Below, one piece after another: positions 42,530 through 53,168 of a stretch of DNA of 64,000 bases. The DNA is from Bubalus kerabau. Lineage: Eukaryota > Chordata > Mammalia > Artiodactyla > Bovidae. The DNA lies in contig NC_073645.1 in assembly GCF_029407905.1 (NCBI RefSeq), forward strand, positions 51,711,001 to 51,775,000. Reading direction: 5' to 3'. Position 1 is the first letter of the stretch. Each line of letters begins with the position of its first letter. Made by a program: the position numbers and the translations under genes. Below the pieces are notes generated by a model that worked only from the letters and a program-made list of their open reading frames with translations, searched no databases and was not told the origin of the DNA.

Positions 42530-43558
42530 CATTCTTTGCATTAAAAATTCCCTTGGTATCTCTAATTTTCTGGAAGAGATCTCTAGTCTTTCCCATTCTG
42601 TTATTTTCCTCTATTTCTTTTCATTGATTGCCGAGGAAGGCTTTCTTATCTCTCCTTGCTATTCTTTGGAACTCTGCATTCAAATGGGTATATTGTTCCT
42701 TTTCTCCTTTGCCTTTCACTTCTCTTCTTTTCACAGCTATTTGTAAGACCTCCTCAGACAACCATCTTGCCTTTTTAATTTCTTTTTCTTGGGGATGGTC
42801 TTGATCACTGCCTCCTGTACAATGTCACGAACCTCTGTCCATAGTTCTTCAGGTACTCTGTCTATCAGATCTAATCCCTTAAATCTGTTTCTCACTTCCA
42901 CTGTATAATCATAAGGGATTTGATTTAGGTCATACCTGAATGGTCTAGTGGTTTTCCCTACTTTCTTCAATTTCAGTCTGAATTTGGCAATAAGGAGTTC
43001 ATGATCTGAGCCACAGTCAGCTCCCGGTCTTGTTTTTGCTGACTGTATAGAGCTTCTCCATCTTTGGCTGCAAGGACTATAATCAATGGGATTTCAGTAT
43101 TGACCATCTGGTGATGTCCATGTGTAGAGTCTTCTCTTGTGTTGTTGGAGGAGGGTATTTGCTATGACCAGTGCATTCTCTTGGCAAAACTCTATTAGCC
43201 TTTGCCCTGCTTCATTCTGTACTCCAAGGCCAAATTTGCCTGTTACTCCAGGTATTTCTTGGTTTCCTACTTTTGCATTCCAGTCCCCTATAATGAAAAG
43301 GACATATTTTTTTGGTGTTAGTTCTAGAAGGTCTTATAGGTCTTCAAAGAACCATTCAACTTCAGCTTCTTCAGCATTACTGGTTGGGGACAGGCTTGGA
43401 TTACTGTGATATTGAATGGTTTGCCTTGGAAATGAATAGAGATCATTCTGTCATTTTTGAGATTGCATCCAAGTACTGCCTTTCGGACTCTTCTGTTGAC
43501 CATGATGGCTACTCCATTTCTTCTAAGGGATTCTTGCCCACAGTAGTAGATATAATGG
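42530..43558 (-). pseudogene. BovB endonuclease-side coding remnant
   Basis: Reverse-strand translation shows BovB endonuclease C-terminal motifs. GSDHE (at about 43005-43020), the conserved SDH catalytic box of AP-type LINE endonucleases, is followed by LLIAKFRLKLKKVGKTTRPF and IPYDYTVEVRNRFKGLDLID. A clean open stretch of 77 codons covers 42737-42970. Elsewhere the frame is interrupted by stops and indels (for example after 43320). The N-terminal endonuclease part lies on the far side of the younger insertion (44457-45000). Confidence 0.75.
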
Positions 43559-44456
43559 TCAGTTCAGTTCAGTTCAGTTGCTCAGTCGCGTCCGACTCTT
43601 TGTGACCCCATGAGTCCCAGCACGCCAGGCCTCCCTCTCCATCACCAACTCCCAGAGTTCACTCAGACTCACGTCCATCGAGTCAGTGATGCCATCCAGC
43701 CATCTCATCCTCTGTTGTCCCCTTCTCCTCCTGCCCCCAATCCCTCCCAGCATCAGAGTCTTTTCCAATGAGTCAACTCTTCGCATGAGGTGGCCAAAGT
43801 ACTGGAGTTTCAGTTTTAGCATCATTCCTTCCAAAGAAATCCCAGGGTTGATCCCCTTCAGAATGGACTGGTTGGATCTCCTTGCAGTCCAAGGGACTCT
43901 CAAGAGTCTTCCCCAACACCACAGTTCAAAAACATCAATTCTTTGGCGCTCAGCTTTCTTCACAGTCCAACTCTCACATCCATACATGACCACTGGAAAA
44001 ACCATAGCCTTGACTAGACGGACCTTTGTTGACAAAGTAATGTCTCTGCTTTTAAATATGCTGTCTAGGTTGGTCCTAACTTTCCTTCCAAGGAGTAAGC
44101 ATCTTTTAATTTCATGGCTGCAATCACCATCTGTAGTGATTTTGGAGCCCCCCAAAATAAAGTCTGACACTGTTTCCATTGTTTCCCCATCTATTTCCCA
44201 TGAAGTGATGGGACCAGATTCCATGATCTTAGTTTTCTGAATGTTGAGCTTTAAGCCAACTTTTTCACTCTCCTCTTTCACTTTCATCAAGAGGCTTTTT
44301 TAGTTCCTCTTCACTTTCTGCCATAAGGGTGGTGTTATCTGCATATCTGAGGTTATTGATATTTCTCCTGGCAATCTTGATTCCAGCTTGTGCTTATTCC
44401 AGCCCAGCGTTTCTCATGATGTACTCTCCATATAAGTTAAATAAGCAGGTTGACAA
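43559..44456 (-). mobile_element. Younger BovB 3' end inserted in the inverted BovB
   Basis: Antisense, 5'-truncated BovB of about 900 bp. Its tail is the (CAGTT)n run at 43559-43580, and it extends to 'agttaaataagcaggttgac'. Host BovB text stops at 'gatataatggt' and resumes with 'aaattcacccattctag'. I see no long target-site duplication, and about 10 bp of the host element seem missing at the site. Confidence 0.85.
43574..44290 (-). pseudogene. BovB protein C-terminal fragment, intact frame
   Basis: A 238-codon frame without stops encodes the region after the catalytic box through to the native C-terminus. Motifs are KVGLKLNIQKTKIM, SDFILGGSKIT, VMYGCESWTVKKAE and the end HGVTKSRTRLSN. Upstream, the ELKSLL segment is frameshifted near 44298. 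The catalytic YADD box lies outside this open stretch. Confidence 0.85.
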
Positions 44457-45002
44457 TAAAATTCACCCATTCTAGTCCATTTTAGCTTGCTGATTCCTAA
44501 AATGTCAATGTTCACTCTTGCCATCTCCTGTTTGACCACTTCCAGTTTGCGTTGATTCATGGATCTGACATTCCAGGCTCCTGTGCAATATTGCTTTTTA
44601 CAGCATCAGACTTTACTTCTATCACCAGTCACATCCACAACTGGGTGTTGTTTTTGCTTTGGCTCTGTCTCTTCATTCTTTCTGGGGCTAGTTCTCCACT
44701 GATCTCCAGTAGCATACTGGGCACCTACCAACCTGGGGATTTCATCTTTCAGTGTCTTATCTTTTTGCCTTTTCATACTGTTCATGGGGTTCTCAAGGCA
44801 AGAATACTGAAGTGGTTTGCCATTCCCTTCTCCAGTGGGCCATGTTTTGTCAGAACTCTCCACCATGATCTGTCTGCCTTGGGTGGCCCTACACGACATG
44901 ACTCATAGTTTCATTGAGTTAGAAAAGGCTCTGGTCCATGTGATCAGTTTGGTTAGCTTTCTGTGATTGTGGTTCTCAGTCTGTCTGCCCTCTGATGGAG
45001 AA

Positions 45003-46607
45003 GGATAAGAGAGGTGGCAACAATACACAGAAGAGCTGTACAAAGAAGATCTTCATGACCCAGATAATCATGATGGTGTGATCCCTCACCTAGAGCCAGA
45101 CATCTTGGAATACGAACTCAAGTGGGCCTTAGGAAGCATCACCATGAACAAAACTAGTGGAGGTGATGGAATTCCACTTGAACTATTTCAAATCCTAAAA
45201 GATGATGCTATGAAAGTGCTGTACTCAATATGCCAGCAAATTTGGAAAACTCAGCAATGGCCACAGGACTGGAAAAGGTTAGTTTTCATTCCAGTCCTAA
45301 AGAAAAGCAATGCTAAAGAATGTTCAAACTATCACACAACTGCACTCATCTCACACTCTAGTAAAGTAATGCTCAAAATTCTGCAAGCCAGGCTTCAGCA
45401 ATACATGAACCATGAACTTTCAGATGTTCAAGCTGGTTTTAGAAAAGGCAGAGGAACCAGAGATCAAATTGCCAATATCTGTTGGATCACTGAAAAAGCA
45501 AGAAAGTTTCAGAAAAACATCTGCTTTATTGACTATGCCAAAGTCTTTGACTGTGTGGATCACAACAAACTGTGGGAAATTCTGAAAGAGTTGGGAATAC
45601 CAGACCACCTGACCTGCCTCCTAAGAAATCTGTATGCAGGTCAGGAAGCAACAGTTAGAACTGGACATGGAACAACAGACTGGTTCCAAATAGCAAAAGG
45701 AGCCTGTCAAGGCTGTATATTGTCACCCTGCTTATTTAACTTATACGCGGAGTACGTCATGAGAAACGCTGGACTGGAGGAAGCACAAGCTGGAATCAAG
45801 ATTGCCGGGAGAAATATCAATAACCTCAGATATGCAGATAACACCACCCTTATGGCAGAAAGTGAAGAGGAACTCAAAAGCCTCTTGATGAAAGTGAAAG
45901 TGGAGAGTGAAAAAGTTGGCTTAAAGCTCAACATTCAGAAAACGAAGATTATGGCATCCAGTCCCATCACTTCATGGGAAATATATGGGGAAACAGTGGA
46001 AACAGTGTCAGACTTTATTTTCCTGGGCTCCAAAATCACTGCAGATGGTGATTGCAGCCATGAAATTAAAAGATGCTTGCTCCTTGGAAGAAAAGTTATG
46101 ACCAACCTAGATAGCATATTCAAAACCAGAGACATTACTTTGCCAACAAAGGTCCGTCTAGTCAAAGCTATGGTTTTTCCAGTAGTCATGTATGGATGTG
46201 AAAGTTGGACTATAAAGAAGGCTGAGCACCGAAGAATTGATGCTTTTGAACTGTGGTGTTGGAGAAGACTCTTGAGAGTCCCTTGGACTGCAAGGAGCTC
46301 CAACCAGCCCATCCTAAAGGAAATCAGTCCTGAATGTTCATTGGAAGGACAGATGCTGAAGCTGAAACTCCAATACTTTGGCTACCTGATGCAGAGAGCT
46401 GACTCACTGGAAAAGACCTGATGTTGGGAAAGATTGAAGGCAGGAGAAGAGGACAGAGGATGAGATGGTTGGATGGCATCACCGACTCAATGGACATGAG
46501 TTTGAGTAAGCTCCACGAGTTGGTGATGGACAGGGAGGCCTGGCATGCTGCAGTCCATGGGGTTGCAAAGAGTCGGACATGACTGAGCAACTGAACTGAA
46601 CTGAATT
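45003..46607 (+). mobile_element. BovB 3' half (forward part of the inverted element)
   Basis: Sense BovB from 'gataagagaggtggcaacaa', equivalent to IKKRWQEYTEEL in the sister copy at 7.1 kb, to the tail (ACTGA)n near 46605. It joins head-to-head with the antisense 5' half. Together the halves cover nearly all of one BovB with about 50 bp missing at the internal break. Confidence 0.88.
45078..46421 (+). pseudogene. BovB reverse-transcriptase domain, longest intact frame
   Basis: 447 codons open. It contains the reverse-transcriptase core: NKTSGGDGIPLELF, the FDCVDHNKLW motif with the first catalytic Asp, CQGCILSPCLFNLYAEYVM, the YADN box and the C-terminal CESWTIKKAEHRRIDAFELW region. Two defects stand out. 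The catalytic YADD reads YADN (Asp to Asn, about 45832-45843). A one-base deletion in 'gaaaagacctgatg' (about 46417) shifts the frame 60-70 codons before the native C-terminus. Two codons are missing before the FIDYAK motif. The enzyme is predicted inactive. Confidence 0.9.
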
Positions 46608-47240
46608 GAGTCTTGTTTGTTTCTTTCTGTTCCCTGTTTCCGGAACTCCTATTGTTTGAACGTTGAACCTCCTTGATGAATCACCTAATTCCCCTTTTTT
46701 TTTTTTTTTTGATCTCTTGTTTTCTATCTCTGTTTGTTCACATATTTGGAATGTGTCCTTCATTTTATCTTTCCAGCCTCTGAAATAACTTTCTTTTAGG
46801 TCTGCTCTTGTGCTTTTCACATCTAGGAGCTCTCTGTCTTGGCTGCACATTCCTGTTTTCCACATGCCGGCCCTTCTCTTGCGGATGCACTGTCTCCTCC
46901 TGCCTCCCTGAGGACACTGATCTTAGGTTTCTGCCCGCAGTGCATCTGCTCAGATCCCTGCACTGTGTCTGCTGTTTCTGAATCCCTTGTGTTTGGTTGG
47001 GCCGGTTTCTCCAGAGCCTTTTCTCGCTGGCCTGGTGGCTTGTGGCCTCTCACCAGCATCTAAGAGAGGGGCCCCGAGAGGCGGGCTGAAGCTTCCTGCA
47101 GGTGGCATTTCCCGACTGGTGGTTCCGTGGGGGTGGCTGCTGGGTCCTGCTCTTTTACTGGGAAGCTCCTGTTGTCAGTTTCTGCACGTCTTCCTCCTGG
47201 GCAGACGTTTCCCTGGAGAGAAACCCTCCACCGCCAGCTA
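46608..47240. other. Unassigned sequence
   Basis: A T18 run lies at about 46694-46711. 46720-46830 is reminiscent of old antisense L1 but not assignable. No gene recognised. Confidence 0.3.
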
Positions 47241-47590
47241 ACAGAGTGTATGAGATTGCTGGGGCTGCCACGAGCCAATACCACACTTGGGATGATTGAC
47301 AGCAGACATTTGTCTCCTCCCAAGGTGGATGTCGGGGGCAGGACGTCCAAGGTCAAGGTGTCTGCACCTTGGTTGGTTCTCTTTCTCACTGATGCTTCTG
47401 TGTGCATCCTCAGTCTTTCTTCCTCTTCTGATGTGTCTGCCAAGCCTATTGGGTCAGGACCCCACCTTATGAGCTCGCTTAACCAGTTACCTCTTTAAAG
47501 GCCCTGTTTCTGAGCACAGTCCTGTTGGGGACTAGGGCTGCAGCATGTGGATTGTCGGGGGACACAGTTCGATCCATAGTGTGGGTGTAA
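47241..47590 (-). mobile_element. MaLR-like LTR
   Basis: Reverse LTR: 'gtatgagattgctggggctg', 'ccacgagccaataccacact', 'ggacgtccaaggtcaaggtg', 'ggtcaggaccccaccttatg', 'acctctttaaaggccctgtt' and 'tcgggggacacagttcgatc'. About 350 bp, with both ends recognisable. Confidence 0.6.
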
Positions 47591-48229
47591 GCTGGCTGTC
47601 AGCGTCTGTGAGCCTGGGGTGGGGGCTGGGAGCCTCTTGTTGAAAATGACTTTCGCCGAATGCCCTTGTTTCGGTGCTTCATTCCACACCCTCGAGTCTC
47701 ATCCTTGAGTGCACGGCCTGCATGGTTCTTCTGCCCAAAGACATCTCTTGTTTCCTCTTGGGTTGGGGGCGCCATGTGGATCTGGGTTCACAGCGGCTCC
47801 TGCCCACAGTCTTGCTGGGCTCACCCCCAGAGTAGCTGGTGCTCTGGTTCCCTTTCCAGGAATTCCCAAGCCCTACTCCCCCACCCACCTGCATCACCTG
47901 CTCACAGCTGCTTGCTGCTCTGACCTCACTGAACAGCTGTGGTTTCTTTCTCCTCTTTGTCCTTGCTGGGCTATTCCCCCATTATTCCTGTATTGCTATT
48001 GTCGTGGTGAGTTTGGGCAGGATCTGAGGAAACAGAAGTGGTTTGGGTGGGCCATGTCTAATCAGAAGTCCGCGGTGGGTGCCTCCCATGTGGGCTAAGC
48101 ATGCTGAAGGCAGTGCAGGTATGCTGCGTTCCACCCTTGTGATTTCTGTGACCTAAGACCACAGGATTGCATCGGTGTGGCTACACCATGGCACGGAGTT
48201 CCTGGTGAAACTGAATACATCTCCTTTTC
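47591..48229. other. Unassigned sequence
   Basis: No repeat recognised. Open frames here lack domains. Confidence 0.3.
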
Positions 48230-48900
48230 TTGCAGAAAACCTTGATGGGCTGACTCTCAAGACAAAGTTTAAATAGCATTCATGGGTTTATTTGTTCAGA
48301 ATCCAGTGAAGATATTTTGTGGAAATAAATGCTGCTGAGAGGTAAGGACTCTTCTGTGATGGAGTATCAGGATCAGCTTTATTTTTGAATTTAATGGGAC
48401 CTAGAAAGATTAAACAGGTCTTGTGTCACCATCTGCTGTAGCTCTTGAGACTCAAGTCAAAATATTTTTCCCTCTTCCTGTGTTTTGCCAAGTGTTTGTC
48501 TTTATTATTTAGGAAATTCATTGCTGCTGTTTCAGGTTGAGATTCTGTTTTTCCTAAAACTCGATGGCACGCTTCCTCTTCCTGCTCCTTTCCATGTTTA
48601 AACTGATGTTTTGACCTTAATATGATGTCTTATCAACTGTTAAATGATAAAGGAACACAAGTGGGAAGTTTTCTAATTACTTCTTTAGACGTTTCTGGGG
48701 AATGCGTATGAATCGAGTGGAGCCCCACAGGTGAATAAGTCTCGTGGTTTTAGAGTACTCCATCCTATGTGAGTGTAATTAATGCCAAGGTCCGTAAAAG
48801 AGCTGTGCTATGCGCCTCATAAAACTCAGAGAAGGCGTAAAAGCCCCCTTGTGCCACTGGTTGTCATGGTTACAGTTTGGGGAGCACTTTGTTATCCGTT
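48230..48900. other. Repeat-free, AT-rich segment
   Basis: No SINE, LINE or LTR signature and no open frame of note. A candidate conserved non-coding segment on composition and repeat absence only. Confidence 0.3.
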
Positions 48901-49360
48901 TCCAGCCCCTTCCTTCCTGTAGCAGGACGACAAGGCCATAGATGTGTGGGTCTCTGCTGCCCTGCTGTGTCTCGACTTCTCTCCCTGTTAACCACCTGGG
49001 CCTGGCTGGGGGTCAGACTCAGGGGTGCAGGGGCTGGCTGACTGCACTGTCCCGGGACCTCACGGGGTGGGGGAATTAGACCAGATAAGTTAATGACTTA
49101 ACTTATCAGGTCACAGGTCGGTGATAAAATGAATTGGCCAATAGAGGGAGGCTGGGATGCTGTAGTTTGAGAGGTCTCGGGGCTGGGGAAAGGGGAAGAG
49201 GTCCTCTCTGAAGGGGGACTGAGGAGACAGAGGGCCTTGGTGGACCCCTGGGCAGGGGCATGGGGCAGCCAGTGTCCCCGCTGCAGCGAGCAAAGAGAGG
49301 ATGCGGGAGGCAGCTGCTAGTTAGTCCATCAGTCCAGTCAGTCTGCACATTGCATGCTGG
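48901..49360. other. Unassigned sequence
   Basis: A short imperfect palindrome 'agttaatgacttaact' lies at 49087-49102. No gene recognised. Confidence 0.3.
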
Positions 49361-49362
49361 AG

Positions 49363-49448
49363 GGGGAGTGGCCTAGAGTTGCTCTCTGTGTGACTGCGGA
49401 CAGACCCCTGCCCTCTCTGAGCCTCAGTGTCCTCGTTTCTTACGGGGA
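49363..49448 (+). mobile_element. MIR fragment
   Basis: 'gtgtgactgcggacagaccc', 'ctgccctctctgagcctcag' and 'tgtcctcgtttcttacgggg' form the core of a MIR. Truncated just before a Bov-tA. Confidence 0.65.
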
Positions 49449-49461
49449 CTCTGCTCTGCTG

Positions 49462-49666
49462 TTTACTCACTTCAGTCATGTCTGACTCTGTGCGACCCCG
49501 TGGACTGCAGCCCACCAGGCTCCTCTGTCCATGGGATTCTCCAGGCAAGAATACTGGAGTGGGTTGCCATGCCCTCCTCCAGGGGATCTTCCCGACACAG
49601 GAATCTAGCCTGTGTCTCCTGCATGGCAGGCAGATTCTTTTACCACTGAGCCACCAGAGAAGCCCA
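49462..49666 (-). mobile_element. Bov-tA SINE
   Basis: Antisense copy: 'ctcacttcagtcatgtctga' to 'taccactgagccaccagaga'. The B-box part reads 'aggaatctagcctgtgtctc', with a substitution that would weaken RNA polymerase III promoter function. Confidence 0.9.
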
Positions 49667-50127
49667 TTATATTCCCAGGTATTTATTATAATCTTAACAG
49701 CATTTCCTGTTTTTACTGGGGTCACCGCTGGAGCCGTTTGCCATCACAGTTCCCTGTACATCAGAATCTGGACTCGGAAGCGTCCACCCTGACATCTTCA
49801 CGCTGTCCAAGAGCAAGCGGCATGAAGGAAGGGAGCGTGCAGAGCTGTTTAAATGTGTTGGTGCCCCTCTGGAAAGGCCTGTGTGCACTTTGTCTTTGAA
49901 TTGAAGTTTAATTTTGTTCTTCCTGCTTCAGGGTAGAGTTGGTGTGATTTTCATAGCAAGTTTGTCATTGGCTTTAACTATTATTTATTAAAAGTGATTA
50001 CTTTCTATGTTGAAGCCTAAAATGGAAAGGTGTGGAGTCAGGATCCTGGAGGAGTCGGTGTTTTCGCTGCTCCTGTTCTCACGGTAAGCAGATGGCAGCT
50101 GAAAATAGGGGATGTTATTAAGGTGGA
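49667..50127. other. Unassigned sequence
   Basis: No feature recognised. Confidence 0.3.
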
Positions 50128-50350
50128 GGGCTTCTCTGGTGGCTCAGTGGTAAAGAATCTGCCTGCCATGCAGAAGACTCAGTTTTGATCCCTGGGTCGG
50201 GAAGATCCCCTGGAAGAGGGCATGGCAACCCACTCCAGCATTCTTGCCTGGAGAATCCCACGGACAGAGGAGCCTGGTGGGCTGCAGTCCTAGGGGTGGC
50301 ACAGAGTCGGACGTGACTGAAGCGACTTAGCAGCAGCAGCAGCAGCAGCA
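50128..50350 (+). mobile_element. Bov-tA SINE ending in (AGC)n
   Basis: Sense full-length copy from 'agggcttctctggtggctca' to 'gtgactgaagcgacttagc', followed by AGC repeated about seven times at 50329-50350, the trinucleotide tail seen in this SINE subgroup. Confidence 0.93.
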
Positions 50351-51112
50351 TTACGGCAGAAGCAAACCCTGTGAATAGTGCAGGGTTTCGAATTTTAATT
50401 TAACATTAAATGACTGTGACGAAATATCCAAAATAAAGATGCTTTTCAGGATTGTATTGTCTCTAACTCAGAGAAAAGTCCGATGAATATGCATGAAACC
50501 GGCGAGGGAATGCCATGTAAGGCTGTTAAATTCCAAACTGTTAACTGTTTTTGGAACAGTATTTCTGGAGAGTTTGCTCGTGGTGTGGCTAGTGACGCAG
50601 GAAGTCCCGTCCTGGAATTGCCCGTGGGGTCAGTTGGCTCCAGACCCTGGTGTGACACTGGAGAGAAACCTCTCCCTCCCCAATCCTCTCCCCGGGCCCT
50701 CAGGGGCTTCCTGGATAAAGGCTGAGAGTACTTCTCGACAACCTTAAATCACATTTATTTCTGTGACATATGGAGTTTTGATGGTTTCCCTGAGAGATGC
50801 TTGAAAATACAAGTACTTTCCCCAAATCCCCCCAAATCCACAGTGTTCCCACGTCCTTCCAGCTGAGTGACAGTGTGTGAGTACTCACAGGCTCGGATCC
50901 CCAGCTGCACAGCTCTTGGGATTACTCCTGGAGAAATTCATGTCCTGATGTCAAGGGGGCTTGCTCTAACCAATGGCCAGTGTTGGATATTTTTAATGGA
51001 GTTACTCTGATTGTTTTGGTCTGGGAGGCTCGGTGACTGAATCGTCGTCTTGAGCTCAGACCTGTTCATGGAAAACTGCTGATGCCACCTGTCCGAATGG
51101 GCTGTGTCATTT
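50351..51112. other. Unassigned sequence
   Basis: No repeat or gene recognised. Confidence 0.3.
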
Positions 51113-51303
51113 TTTCCCCAGCTTTATTGGGGTACAGTTGACTTCTGATGTTGTGTGAGTTTAAGGTGTACAGTGTGTTCATTTGATATGCTTACATTCT
51201 GCAAAAATGAAGCACCATGGGTGTAGCTGACACCCCCATCCTGTCACATGATCACAGTTTGTGTGTGTGTGTGTGTGGTGAGAGCATTAAGGATCTACTG
51301 TCC
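51113..51303 (-). mobile_element. Ancient L1 3' fragment (left of SINE pair)
   Basis: Antisense L1: 'agctttattggggtacagtt', 'gagtttaaggtgtacagtgt' and 'gtgtagctgacacccccatc'. A (GT)n microsatellite sits at 51259-51277. The element continues at 51771. Confidence 0.75.
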
Positions 51304-51522
51304 TAGCAGATGGCGCTAGTGGTAAAGAGCCTGTGTGCCAATGCAGGAGACATAAGAGACAGGGGTTCCATCCCTGGGTCAGGAAGATCCCCTGGAGGAG
51401 GGCATGGCAACCTACTCCGGTATTCTTGCCCAGAGAATCCCCAAGGACAGAGGAGCCTGGCAGGCTACGATCCATAGGGTTGCAGAGTTGGACACGACCG
51501 ATAGGACTTGGCATGCGTGCCC
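51304..51522 (+). mobile_element. Bov-tA SINE, diverged
   Basis: Sense copy: 'gcgctagtggtaaagagcct', 'catccctgggtcaggaagat', 'gcatggcaacctactccggt' and 'ggttgcagagttggacacga'. Confidence 0.88.
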
Positions 51523-51551
51523 GATCCTAGCTACTTTCAACTATGAGTGTG

Positions 51552-51770
51552 TACATGCTAAGTCTCTTCAGTCATGTCCAACTCTTTGTGACCCCACGTA
51601 CTTTAGCCCACCAGGCTCTGTCTATGAAATTTCCCAGGCAAGAATACCGGAGTGGGTTGCCATTTCCTTCTCCAGGGGATCTTCCCTACTCAAGGGAGTG
51701 AACCTGAGTCTCTTGCATCTCCTGCATTGGCAGGCCAGTTCTTTACCAGCTGAGCCACTGGGGAAGCCCC
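51552..51770 (-). mobile_element. Bov-tA SINE
   Basis: Antisense copy: 'gtacatgctaagtctcttca' to 'agctgagccactggggaagc', with a small duplication 'ctcttgcatctcctgcattg'. It forms an inverted pair with the SINE 30 bp upstream. Confidence 0.9.
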
Positions 51771-51990
51771 AAGCATATAATAGTGTTAGTAACTGTAGTC
51801 AGCATGCTGTCCGTTACATCCCCAGTACTCGTCTGTCTCATAACTGGAAGCCTGTGCCCTTGACCTTCCATTCCTCCCCGGCCCCCTCCAGCCCTGGTAA
51901 CCACTGTTTCACTGTGTTTCTATGAGCTTAGCTTTCTTGGGTTTCACATGTAAATGATAACATACAGTATTGTCTTTATCTGATTTATGA
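51771..51990 (-). mobile_element. Ancient L1 3' fragment (right of SINE pair)
   Basis: Continuation of 51113-51303: 'gtagtcagcatgctgtccgt', 'ataactggaagcctgtgccc', 'ccagccctggtaaccactgt' and 'gggtttcacatgtaaatgat'. Confidence 0.75.
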
Positions 51991-52943
51991 AGGGCTGTTC
52001 CTTAACCTCTGAGTCTTGTCTTTTCCTCTCAAAAGTGGGGAGAGTGGGGCCAACCCCTTAGAGCGTTCGGGTTGGTGCGGAGGGAGCTTGTGGAGGCGAA
52101 GCTGTAATCAGAGGGGCAGGCTTCTCCTACCGCACGTTCCCAGCATCACCCTGCCCCCTCCCCCGTGAGCCTGGCCCCGGAAGTGCTTAGGAAATGCCGA
52201 ATCAACGTGGTCTATTTACAGAAGCAGGCGCTTGACACTGTTTTTCCTAACAAAATATGCACATTCTGACAACCCAGTCGGGTTTTCCTTTCTAGACTCT
52301 GATCCAGGGCGTCTGTGTGGTGCATGGCCGGGCCTCAGTGCGGGGGCTGCCCTGGGCTCCGCGTGGCTTCCTTCATGTCCCTGCTGTGTGACGAAGCCTT
52401 GCTTCCAGGGATTGGGACCAGTCACCCCTGGGAGACCTGGGTCTCCTTCTCGCCTGAACGTAAGGAGCCCAAAGTGCCTAGGCATCAGCCGGCGACCCTG
52501 AGTCAGGGACCCTGGGTGTCTCCTGGCGAGCGTATGTGCCCTGTGGGGATCAGGACTTCCACCCCACCCGAGTCCACCCGGCCCCAGAGCTCAGAGCCCC
52601 AGGAACCGCAGGCACGAAGGCTCTGCGAGCGCTGGCAGGGTGCTGTTGCTGCCCAGGTCGGCTTGAATGCTGGCCGGGCCGAGCGGCCGTGAACCGCGCT
52701 GGGGCTTTCTCCTCCTTTTTCAGCTGCTTGTACAGGGCCCTCCTGTTCCCAGCTCCCTGTCCCTCCTCCCCACCAGTGCTCCCTGCAGTCCCGTCTGGTC
52801 TACTACTGCGCTCAGACCTCTACCCTAAGCTCAGCTCCTGGGGAACCTGAACCAAGATGTGGTGAATCTTGTGTTTTAGGACGACGGGTGCCTGTTTAAA
52901 ATGAGCTGTTTTGTTTGTTGGGGAGAAATTCATGTGCTGTGTG
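51991..52943. other. Unassigned GC-rich sequence
   Basis: Open frames of 125 and 104 codons (52315-52692 and 52536-52850, forward) have no recognisable domain. No repeat recognised. Confidence 0.3.
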
Positions 52944-53168
52944 CGTGCACGCGTGCTAAGTTGCTTCAGTCATGTCCAACTCTGTGATTCCCTGGACTGT
53001 GGCCCAACAGGCTCCTCTGTCCATGGGACTTCCCAGGCAGGAATACTGGAGCGGGTTGCCATTTCCTTCTCCAGGGGATCTTCCCGACCCAGAGATTGAA
53101 ACCAGGTCTCTTAGGTCTCTCCTGCATTGGCAGGTGGGTTCTTTACCACTAATGCCACCTGGGAAGCT
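52944..53168 (-). mobile_element. Bov-tA SINE
   Basis: Antisense copy: 'gctaagttgcttcagtcatg' to 'taccactaatgccacctggg', with a short internal duplication of TCTC/TTAGGTCTC near 53110. Confidence 0.9.

Larger units (their letters stand above)
42527..45002 (-). mobile_element. BovB 5' half, inverted relative to its 3' half
   Basis: Antisense BovB holding the 5' part: linker, endonuclease domain and 5' region. It starts at the position encoding MGKTRDLF.KIRDTKGIF (42541-42600) and ends in 5' sequence 'tgtctgccctctgatgg' near 44998. It is interrupted by a younger BovB at 43559-44456. Its left edge lies only about 50 bp, in element coordinates, from where the forward 3' half begins at about 45005. 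The two halves therefore make one element with a 5' inversion, as produced by twin priming. Confidence 0.82.

Noticed and set aside
45078..46421. 447-codon reverse transcriptase considered as a retron, diversity-generating or host RT gene
   Set aside because: All motifs and the flanking tail match BovB LINE copies elsewhere in the window. It has a YADN active site and a frameshift.
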